A DNA stretch of 9,368 nucleotides, taken from contig JAPLYQ010000120.1 of the NCBI GenBank assembly GCA_026395475.1, positions 1 to 9,368 on the forward strand, in the 5' to 3' direction. The position numbers and the translations under genes are program-made. The notes beneath the pieces are model-generated. The model was not told the origin of the DNA, ran no database searches, and saw only the letters and a program-made list of their open reading frames with translations. Shown here piece after piece: positions 1 through 6,321 of this stretch (the stretch's first letter is position 1; each line of letters starts with the position of its first letter). Origin of the DNA: Candidatus Roizmanbacteria bacterium (lineage in GTDB: Bacteria; Patescibacteriota; Microgenomatia; UBA1406; GWC2-37-13).

Positions 1-428
1 AATTTATTTTTAAGATTCGTTTGGCTATTAATATTAAAATATTGAATTTTGTAGTTTCCAAAATTGGTTTTATTTATTGCTAATTTAGAAGTTCCAGTTG
101 CTGTTTTTTTTACTAAATCATCCTTCACTATATTAAAAATATGGAAATAAAAACCTAAATCTACTGGAAAATTTACAGGATCTTTCTCTGTCAGAATAAA
201 ACATAAGTCACTTGCAATAAATTTTCCTTTTATATAGTGAGTTCTTCCTAAGGATCCTGAAGCCGCAACTGCAATTACTATTGCCTCGCAATCGTGAGAA
301 TAGGACTCATGCGTCTTCCACGTCTCGGAAGCTGTGATAAAAGTATATTTACCTTCAACATTTTTTGAGCTTTGTAGAGATCCTTTTTCAAAACGAAAAA
401 GCTCATTAATATTTTTATTATTACTCAT
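1..428 (-). CDS. hsdS: Type I restriction enzyme specificity subunit HsdS, 3' part missing (partial)
   Basis: The specificity subunit of a type I restriction-modification complex recognises the split DNA target and positions the HsdM methylase and HsdR motor. Only the first ~142 codons are visible; the gene leaves the window at base 1. The protein starts MSNNKNINELF and goes almost directly into a target recognition domain: KGSLQSS (about residues 15-21), TASETWKTH (32-40), AASGSLGRTHY (55-65), KFIASDLCFIL (69-79), and KKTATGTSKLAINKTNFG (107-124), all typical of HsdS methylase-S domains. The conserved helix separating the two recognition domains and the second domain are not visible. The ATG overlaps the TGA of hsdM as ATGA, so translation is probably coupled; a weak AAGAG lies about 8 nt upstream. 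Whether it is full-length or a half-size HsdS cannot be judged here. Confidence 0.9.
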   Translation of the reverse strand, partial: MSNNKNINELFRFEKGSLQSSKNVEGKYTFITASETWKTHESYSHDCEAIVIAVAASGSLGRTHYIKGKFIASDLCFILTEKDPVNFPVDLGFYFHIFNIVKDDLVKKTATGTSKLAINKTNFGNYKIQYFNINSQTNLKNK

Positions 429-1852
429 AATTCACTCTTAATAGATTTTAAAATATTTTCACTCTTTTTTAGAGAATCTTCAAGCATTTTAATAAGTTCT
501 TCACTTGTATGTCCGACAACTTCTTCTTTCTTCTTTGGATTTTTAATATCTAGACTCCAGCCATTGTTTTTTATATCTTCTATCTTAACTTTCCAAGAAA
601 AGTCTCCTTCTTTACGATCTCTCCACCAAAGTTTTATTGGATCAAATTCAAATAATTGAATTGGTTTTGTTTTAGAGTACGATTTTTGTCCTGTAGGAAG
701 TTGATGGTCATAATACCAAACTTCCTTTGTTGGTTCTCCTTTTGTAAAGAACAATAAATTTGTTGCAACTGTGGCATAAGGAGCAAATACAGAGTTTGGC
801 AATCGAATTATCGTGTGAAGATTACATTCTTTGAGCCAAAGTTCTCGAATTTTCGCTTTAACTCCTTCTCCTCCAAGCGAACCATCAGGTAAAACAATTC
901 CAGCCTGTCCACCGTTTTTTAATAAATTAATGATTAAAAGTAAAAATAAATCTGCTGTTTCTTTTGTTCTGTACTGAGAAGGAAAATTTGATTCAACTCC
1001 ATCCTCTTCAATTCCACCAAAAGGAGGATTAGTAACAATAACATTTACTCTATCTTTTTCCTGATATTCACGGAGAGGTTTTATTAGGGCGTTGTCGCGC
1101 CTGATCTTGTCCGGCACTTCAATACCATGCAACATCAAATTTGTTATACAAAGAAGGTGAGGTAATGGTTTTTTTTCAATACCAAAAATACTGTCTTGTA
1201 ATTTTTTATTGTCATGAGCGGTTTTAACTTGTTTTTTTCTTATAAGTTCGATAGAACTAGTTAGAAATCCACCAGTTCCACATGCTGGATCAAGTATTTT
1301 ATCACCTAATTTTGGTTCAATTATTTCAACAATGAATTGAGTAATTGCTCTCGGTGTATAGTACTCTCCAGCATTGCCTGCACTTTGTAAGTCTTTGAGA
1401 ATTTTTTCATAAATATCATTAAAAATATGTCTGTCTCCTGCAAGATTAAAATCGATTTCATTTATTTTATTAATTACTTGTCTTATCAACGTTCCAGATT
1501 TCATATAGTTATATGAATCCTCGAAGACCTCCTTAACGATATAACCTCTAGAATCATCGTGAGTTGAAAAGGCCAGTTCTTTAAGTCCTTTAAAAAGTTT
1601 GTCGTTTACAAATTCAACTAAATCATCTCCAGTTATTCCTTCGTCATTTTTAGCCCAGCTTCTCCAACGAAGCTTTTCTGGTATAGGAGACACGTAATTC
1701 TTATCAAGAAGCTCATATTCTGATTCTTTATCATCAAAAAGTTTCAAGAATAACATCCAGACGAGTTGACTTATACGTTGTGCATCACCATCAACTCCTG
1801 TATCTTGACGCATAATATCCTGTATTGATTTGATTACATTTGATATCGCCAT
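425..1852 (-). CDS. hsdM: Type I restriction-modification methylase subunit HsdM
   Basis: N6-adenine DNA methyltransferase subunit that, with HsdS, forms the modification enzyme and, with HsdR, the restriction complex. The 475-residue length is normal for the family. The N-terminal helical HsdM_N region spans roughly residues 5-130. The catalytic N6_Mtase region begins near GEYYTPR (162-168). S-adenosylmethionine motif I is DPACGTGGF (188-196) and catalytic motif IV is NPPF (275-278), both intact, so an active enzyme is expected. A lysine-rich C-terminal helix (about 450-475) is where HsdS contacts are usually made. It is the middle gene of the operon: the start lies 5 nt after the hsdR stop, and its TGA overlaps the ATG of hsdS. 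No clear Shine-Dalgarno sequence precedes the ATG, consistent with coupling to hsdR translation. Confidence 0.97.
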   Translation of the reverse strand: MAISNVIKSIQDIMRQDTGVDGDAQRISQLVWMLFLKLFDDKESEYELLDKNYVSPIPEKLRWRSWAKNDEGITGDDLVEFVNDKLFKGLKELAFSTHDDSRGYIVKEVFEDSYNYMKSGTLIRQVINKINEIDFNLAGDRHIFNDIYEKILKDLQSAGNAGEYYTPRAITQFIVEIIEPKLGDKILDPACGTGGFLTSSIELIRKKQVKTAHDNKKLQDSIFGIEKKPLPHLLCITNLMLHGIEVPDKIRRDNALIKPLREYQEKDRVNVIVTNPPFGGIEEDGVESNFPSQYRTKETADLFLLLIINLLKNGGQAGIVLPDGSLGGEGVKAKIRELWLKECNLHTIIRLPNSVFAPYATVATNLLFFTKGEPTKEVWYYDHQLPTGQKSYSKTKPIQLFEFDPIKLWWRDRKEGDFSWKVKIEDIKNNGWSLDIKNPKKKEEVVGHTSEELIKMLEDSLKKSENILKSIKSEL

Positions 1853-1857
1853 AATAA

Positions 1858-4224
1858 TTAAAGCTGTGCATAAATTTGTTGTTCAAGACCTTTTATAGCC
1901 GCTAAATATTGGTCTTTTCCTCCAAATAAATTAATAATTTCCATCGGTGTTCCAAACTCAGTGAGAGGTGGAACTTTCAATATTTCCACGTCTTCAATAT
2001 ACTCAATTCCTTCATCTTCATACTTTTGAAGGAGCTTCTCAAGAACCTGTTTTGCTTTATCCTCGTATTTCGTAAAGTAATTCTTTTTGATTACATTGTC
2101 AGCTCTTTCTTTTCTTGTTAACGGTGGTTTACCGAATGCGACATGACAAATCAGATCAAACGGATCGAGATTTCGTCCAATTTCTTGTTCCAGCTCACTT
2201 AACAGAACGCCTTGACTGAGTAGCTCCTCAATAATTACTTGTTTTTTATCTGAGTTCGTCCATTTTTGAAGAAAGTCATTTATAGATCTGTACTCCTTTA
2301 ACACATTCTTTTTTGTATAGTCTTTTAATGACTCTGTTATTAATTTTCCATCATTACCGTAGTACTGCACTCTTTCATTGATTACCTGTACGTTTACTCC
2401 TGTTACATAATATTTTCGTATTGGTTCCTTTACCATTGAATTATCTGGACCTGCAGGATCATAAATAACAGTGGTTTCATCTTCATCATCTTTTTTCTGA
2501 TCGACTTCAGTTATATCATCAGGAGGAGTGATAGGATCGTTTTCTTTCGGCTCATAAATCTGGACTGCTTCTCCATCAAAATTTGGATCGGCAAAAAGCT
2601 CAGTTGCCTTTCGAAAATCCATAATTGTAAAAAAGTATTTACCATAGTCTTCGTTGATTCGAGTACCTCTTCCTATTATTTGTTTAAACTCTGTTAAGGA
2701 GTTAATACGAGTATCCAAAACGATCAATTTACATGTTTGCGCATCGATTCCTGTCGTTAGAAGTTTGGAAGTGGTTACGATAACAGGAAGTTGTACCTGT
2801 GGATCAATAAAGCTATCTAGCTGTGCTTTTCCTTCTTCATTATCACCTGTAATCCTCATTATGTATTTTGAGTGTTTTGCTACCAAATCTGCGTTTTCGT
2901 TTACTAAAGCTCGTCTCATTCTCTCGGCGTGATCGATATCTACGCAAAAGATTATGGTTTTATCATATCGATTTCCTTCCTTTAAAAACTCTGTTACTTT
3001 CTTGGCAACAACTGATGTTCTTTCGTCAATTACGAGATTCCTATCAAAGTCTTTTTCATCGTAAACTCTGTCTGGAATCTCATTTCCGTATTTGTCGATT
3101 TTGCCTTCTTCTGGTCTCCAGCCTTCTACGTCTTTATCAAGAGTAATCCGAATTACTTTATATGGAGCTAAAAATCCATCCTCAATTCCTTGCTTTAATG
3201 AATAGGTATAAACTGGAGTTCCAAAATAATCGATATTTGATATTTCTTTTGTTTCTTTTGGTGTGGCAGTTAATCCAATATGTGTTGCTGATTTATAGTA
3301 CTCAAGAATCTCTCTCCATGCTGAATCTGCGGCGGCACTTCCTCTATGGCACTCATCAATAATTACCATATCAAAGAAATCAGGAGAGAACTGCTTATAA
3401 ATATTTCTGTCTTCCTCTGTTCCACTGACGCCTTGATATAGTGCAAGGTACACTTCATATGACTTATCAACCTGATGATGTTTTACCTTCGTCATTTTAC
3501 CTCCAAAATGTTTGAAGTCATTTGTTTTTGCCTGATCAAGTAAGACATTTCTATCTGCAAGAAATAAAATACGTTTCTTTGCTCCGTTTTTCCATAAACG
3601 CCAAATAATCTGAAAGGCTGTGTAGGTTTTTCCTGTGCCAGTTGCCATTACAAGTAGAATTCTATTCTGACCTTTTGCTATCGCCTCAACGGTTCTATTT
3701 ATTGCTATCTGCTGATAGTAGCGAGGTTGTTTGCCACCATACTCATAGAAGTAATCGGATGTAACTACTTTTTCAGTATCGTCTGTTATACCTTTCCATT
3801 GTTTATAACGAAGATAGAGCTCTTCAGGAGAAGGAAAACTCTCCAAAGATAATTCTTTTTCAAGAGCGCCTTCTTTTTTTGTTCTATCATGCTCGATATA
3901 TCCATCACCATTACTACTAAACACAAAAGGAATATCAAGAAGCTCTGCGTACTCCAATGCCTGTTGCATGCCGTCGCCAACCGTATGATTGTTGTCCTTT
4001 GCTTCAATTACAGCTATTGGAAGATTTGATTTGTAATACAAAATATAGTCCGCTCTCTTTGGCTTACCTCTGGAAACAGTTTTTCCTTTAACAATAATTC
4101 TGCCTGATGTAAAAGAAACCTCTTCGGAGATCTGTTTTTGAAGATTCCAGCCGACGCCTGTTATTGATGGTGTGATGAATTTTGAACAAATATCTCTTTC
4201 TGAAAGTGTTTTTTTATCTACCAT
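1858..4224 (-). CDS. hsdR: Type I restriction enzyme endonuclease/translocase subunit HsdR (EcoEI-like)
   Basis: ATP-driven translocase and nuclease subunit that pulls in and cuts DNA lacking the HsdM modification. The N-terminal nuclease domain shows the PD-(D/E)xK pattern: D59, then E74-A-K76, with QALEY (88-92) fitting the QxxxY motif of HsdR nucleases. The superfamily 2 motor follows: Walker A ATGTGKT (194-200), DECH (290-293), LTAT (318-321) and motif VI QIIGRGTRI (515-523). ATELFADPNFDG (540-551) and the remaining C-terminal region match the EcoEI-type (type IB) HsdR C-terminal domain. An acidic low-complexity linker (about 562-585) separates motor and C-terminus. At 788 residues it is near full family length, with no frameshift. 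The opening KKTLSERDICSKFITP fits homologous N-termini, supporting ATG at 4224. AGGA is only 1 nt from this ATG, too close for a normal ribosome site. Confidence 0.97.
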   Translation of the reverse strand: MVDKKTLSERDICSKFITPSITGVGWNLQKQISEEVSFTSGRIIVKGKTVSRGKPKRADYILYYKSNLPIAVIEAKDNNHTVGDGMQQALEYAELLDIPFVFSSNGDGYIEHDRTKKEGALEKELSLESFPSPEELYLRYKQWKGITDDTEKVVTSDYFYEYGGKQPRYYQQIAINRTVEAIAKGQNRILLVMATGTGKTYTAFQIIWRLWKNGAKKRILFLADRNVLLDQAKTNDFKHFGGKMTKVKHHQVDKSYEVYLALYQGVSGTEEDRNIYKQFSPDFFDMVIIDECHRGSAAADSAWREILEYYKSATHIGLTATPKETKEISNIDYFGTPVYTYSLKQGIEDGFLAPYKVIRITLDKDVEGWRPEEGKIDKYGNEIPDRVYDEKDFDRNLVIDERTSVVAKKVTEFLKEGNRYDKTIIFCVDIDHAERMRRALVNENADLVAKHSKYIMRITGDNEEGKAQLDSFIDPQVQLPVIVTTSKLLTTGIDAQTCKLIVLDTRINSLTEFKQIIGRGTRINEDYGKYFFTIMDFRKATELFADPNFDGEAVQIYEPKENDPITPPDDITEVDQKKDDEDETTVIYDPAGPDNSMVKEPIRKYYVTGVNVQVINERVQYYGNDGKLITESLKDYTKKNVLKEYRSINDFLQKWTNSDKKQVIIEELLSQGVLLSELEQEIGRNLDPFDLICHVAFGKPPLTRKERADNVIKKNYFTKYEDKAKQVLEKLLQKYEDEGIEYIEDVEILKVPPLTEFGTPMEIINLFGGKDQYLAAIKGLEQQIYAQL

Positions 4225-4244
4225 ATCCTATATTTTACACTTTT

Positions 4245-4257
4245 TACTGTCACAGTA
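4245..4257. promoter_or_regulatory. 13-bp palindrome TACTGTCACAGTA, possible operator of hsdR
   Basis: A perfect inverted repeat with 6-bp arms around a single central C. It sits immediately downstream of the candidate hsdR promoter, at about the predicted transcription start, and 21 bp before the hsdR ATG. This is the usual position for a repressor site of a dimeric protein. The regulator is unknown. In RNA the loop would be one base, so a DNA-level role is more likely than a hairpin. The operator reading is inference from shape and place. Confidence 0.4.
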
Positions 4258-4264
4258 GCCACTA

Positions 4265-4292
4265 ATTTTATCTGATAGAAATAAAGTGGAAA
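4265..4292 (-). promoter_or_regulatory. Candidate sigma70-type promoter for hsdRMS
   Basis: On the minus strand, TTTCCA (4292-4287; 4 of 6 matches to the -35 consensus) is followed after 16 bp by TAAAAT (4270-4265; 5 of 6 to the -10 consensus). Transcription would start near 4258, giving a leader of about 34 nt before the hsdR ATG. A second AT-rich TAAAAT lies closer to the ATG but has no convincing -35 partner. In AT-rich DNA such matches arise by chance, so this is a moderate call. Confidence 0.4.
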
Positions 4293-4299
4293 AAGTTTA

Positions 4300-4327
4300 T
4301 TGACTCTGAGGCATATTAGCGTAACAT
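4300..4327 (+). promoter_or_regulatory. Candidate sigma70-type promoter for the methyltransferase-recombinase row
   Basis: TTGACT (4300-4305; 5 of 6 to the -35 consensus), a 16-bp spacer, and TAACAT (4322-4327; 4 of 6 to the -10 consensus). The predicted start is near 4334, which puts the long hairpin at 4336-4381 at the very 5' end of the RNA. The -35 element is 7 bp from the -35 of the candidate minus-strand hsdR promoter, so the two would be fired back to back. Confidence 0.4.
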
Positions 4328-4335
4328 CATTTTAT

Positions 4336-4390
4336 ACCAGTTTTTTTTACGAACCCCTGTGGGCTCGTGAGAAAAGCTGGTTATTTTTTT
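4336..4390 (+). terminator. Long leader hairpin followed by a U-tract (terminator or attenuator)
   Basis: On the plus strand the arms are A-CCAG (4336-4340), eight T (4341-4348), ACGA (4349-4352), an A.C mismatch (4353/4364), and CCC (4354-4356), closed by the loop CTGT (4357-4360). The returning arm is GGG, C, TCGT, GAGAAAAG, CTGG, T (4361-4381). This gives 20 pairs, three of them G.U, with one mismatch. TTATTTTTTT follows at 4381-4390, and more T-rich sequence runs to the methyltransferase ATG at 4410. Shape and U-tract fit a Rho-independent terminator, but no plus-strand gene lies upstream inside the window for it to terminate. It may be an attenuator for the downstream genes, an insulator at the edge of the module, or a recombination-site relic. 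Confidence 0.6.
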
Positions 4391-4409
4391 AATAATTTAT
4401 TTTTTTCCT

Positions 4410-5717
4410 ATGAGTGAACAAAAACTCAACATCGAATATATCGATGTGTCTCTGTTAAAACCTGCCGAATACAACCCGCGGAAGTGGGATGAGGAGGCTA
4501 TTTCCGGTCTTACCGAAAGCGTACAACGCTTCGGTGTTGTGGATCCAATAATCTGTAATAGCGCGCCAGGGCGACTTAATGTAATAATTGGAGGTCATTT
4601 TCGCTATTTTGTCGCGAAAAAATTAGGGATACAAACGATCCCAGTTGTTTACGTCCACATCTCAGATTTAGAGAAGGAGAAAGAACTAAATCTGCGTCTC
4701 AATAAGAACCTGGGAGATTGGGATTGGGACTTATTGAAAGGATTCGATGAATCATTCCTTGCAGATTCTGGCTTTTCCTCAGAGGATTTGGATGAGATAT
4801 TTGCCACTGACCCAGAGTCAGAGGAATTTGATTTGGAGAAGGAGCTTGAAAAGATGAATATTGCGGAAATCACAGTTCAGAAAGGTGATGTCTATGATTT
4901 AGATGGATCGAGGCTCATGTGCGGCGACAGCACGAATGAAACTGAGTTCATGAAGCTCATGAATGGGGAAAAGGCCGATATGTGCTACACGGACGAGCCC
5001 TACATTTTGGATTACCTCAAGGGCAGGAAAAAGGAAGGGTTTGGGCTGAAAAAAGATAGGCGATATCTTGAAACGGAGTCACTCCCTGAAAATTTTATGG
5101 ATTTATGGATGGCAAATGTGAGTAAAGTCCAAAAGCCGGATTTCTCGATTATTTCCTTTGAAAACTGGAAGAACCTTAAGGATATGTGGATAGCGTTTGA
5201 GAAGCATTGGAAGATCCGTAACGTCATCATCTGGAATTGCCAAAATAGGTCTCAAGGATATTCTTCAAAATATCGATTTTTCTCAAAATATGATATCGCT
5301 TTTCTTGGATCATCTGGAGAAGTGAAGATGAATGAAGAACCGGAAGAAGAATTGTTACAAAACGAATATGAATCAGCCATATTCGCCACAAGCGGGAAGC
5401 CACATTGGGAAAGTTACGAAAAGGGAAAGAAAACGTGCCCGACCGATGTCATCACCTTCAAAACAGAGGATGAGAAAAGCAGTGGGCAGGGATTGGTGTT
5501 TGGCTGTAAACCGGTTCAAATAATCATTCCCTATTTGAAAACATTGACCAAGAGAGGAGATTTGATAGTTGAGCCGTTTGGAGGGAGCGGAAGCACTCTT
5601 ATTGCAGCAACTATGATGAAACGGAGATGTTATGTGATGGAGAAAGTGCCTGTTTATACACAAGTTATTATTCGCCGTTGGGAAAAATTAACGGGCAAAA
5701 AAGCCGTAAAAATATAA
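4410..5717 (+). CDS. ParB/Srx-like N-terminal domain fused to a DNA methyltransferase (N4/N6 type, beta class)
   Basis: Predicted site-specific DNA methyltransferase of the phage and mobile-element type. Residues ~8-100 form a ParB-like domain: KPAEYNPRKW (17-26), SVQRFGVVDPI (37-47) and GGHFRY (61-66), the box-II-like GGxxR motif. An acidic linker (about 115-150) follows. The methyltransferase domain (about 155-435) has its motifs in beta-class order: catalytic motif IV at 195-198, then a target-recognition region containing IIWNCQNR (273-280), and finally SAM-binding motif I EPFGGSGST (388-396). Motif IV reads DEPY, not the expected DPPY, so catalysis may be weak or lost; the SAM motif looks intact. 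No Shine-Dalgarno sequence precedes the ATG; the leader is T-rich after a long hairpin. It heads a plus-strand row with the HTH protein starting 4 nt after its stop. Its specificity cannot be read from sequence. Confidence 0.9.
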   Translation: MSEQKLNIEYIDVSLLKPAEYNPRKWDEEAISGLTESVQRFGVVDPIICNSAPGRLNVIIGGHFRYFVAKKLGIQTIPVVYVHISDLEKEKELNLRLNKNLGDWDWDLLKGFDESFLADSGFSSEDLDEIFATDPESEEFDLEKELEKMNIAEITVQKGDVYDLDGSRLMCGDSTNETEFMKLMNGEKADMCYTDEPYILDYLKGRKKEGFGLKKDRRYLETESLPENFMDLWMANVSKVQKPDFSIISFENWKNLKDMWIAFEKHWKIRNVIIWNCQNRSQGYSSKYRFFSKYDIAFLGSSGEVKMNEEPEEELLQNEYESAIFATSGKPHWESYEKGKKTCPTDVITFKTEDEKSSGQGLVFGCKPVQIIIPYLKTLTKRGDLIVEPFGGSGSTLIAATMMKRRCYVMEKVPVYTQVIIRRWEKLTGKKAVKI

Positions 5718-5721
5718 AACA

Positions 5722-6279
5722 GTGGAAGACAAAAATAAAGAAACAAAGCTGAAATGCATCGAGATGATCGAACAGAATCCTGTCGTTGCATTTGTATGCC
5801 ATAAATGCGGTATTGGGAGGTCTACCTTGTATCGGTGGAAACAGGAAGATAAGGAGTTCGCTAAAAAGTTTGATGAAGCATTTCAGCTAGGAAGAGAAAA
5901 GATAAATGACATGGCGGAAAGCGGACTCATTGAGAATATAAAGGATCGCGATAACACCGCCATAATTTATTGGCTAAAACACAATAATCCTCTTTATAAG
6001 GTGGGAGGGCTTAAACTCTCCGAGGAAGATAAAGTTTTGATCCAGGCAAAAATAAGCGCATTTCCTGTATCGGATGATATGAAGCTTCTTTTCGCGGAGT
6101 TATTTAAGGGTCAAATTAATGATTCAGTTCTCAAAGTGCTTATCTCTCTAATCGATATTGGCCTGAAAGATAGGAATTTGGCTGTTAAACAGGGGAAAAT
6201 AATCGATAAAAAGCTTGAAGAAGAAAGGAAGGTGAGCTATGAAAAGCATATAGAGGAAATAAAGGAAAAATATCGATAA
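5722..6279 (+). CDS. Small HTH protein resembling a phage terminase small subunit (phBC6A51-like)
   Basis: A 185-residue protein that probably binds DNA. CHKCGIGRSTLYRWK (26-40) is a helix-turn-helix of the kind in terminase small subunits and homeodomain-like transposase helpers. The following segment KKFDEAFQLGREKINDMAE (48-66) and IYWLKHNNPLYK (82-93) are also reminiscent of terminase-small-subunit-like proteins, which recognise packaging sites. The C-terminus (about 155-185) is charged and probably helical or coiled-coil. The start is GTG, 4 nt after the methyltransferase stop, with no visible ribosome site, so translation is probably coupled; the next in-frame ATG would remove 13 residues but keep the HTH. 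No large terminase subunit follows. It may act as a regulator or recombination accessory factor of the module. The fold is fairly clear; the role is not. Confidence 0.75.
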   Translation: MEDKNKETKLKCIEMIEQNPVVAFVCHKCGIGRSTLYRWKQEDKEFAKKFDEAFQLGREKINDMAESGLIENIKDRDNTAIIYWLKHNNPLYKVGGLKLSEEDKVLIQAKISAFPVSDDMKLLFAELFKGQINDSVLKVLISLIDIGLKDRNLAVKQGKIIDKKLEEERKVSYEKHIEEIKEKYR

Positions 6280-6321
6280 TCAGTTGATATTCCAGCTGAG
6301 GTATGTCATTCATTAGGGTAT

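Noticed and set aside
4222..4230. AGGA just before the hsdR ATG as a normal ribosome binding site
   Set aside because: The spacing is 1 nt, far shorter than the usual 5-9 nt; moving the start downstream would cut the conserved N-terminus.
5373..5663. Open frame on the minus strand within the methyltransferase gene, and similar antisense frames in hsdR and the recombinase
   Set aside because: They lie antisense to well-supported genes, have no recognisable motifs, and read as low-quality translations of the opposite strand.
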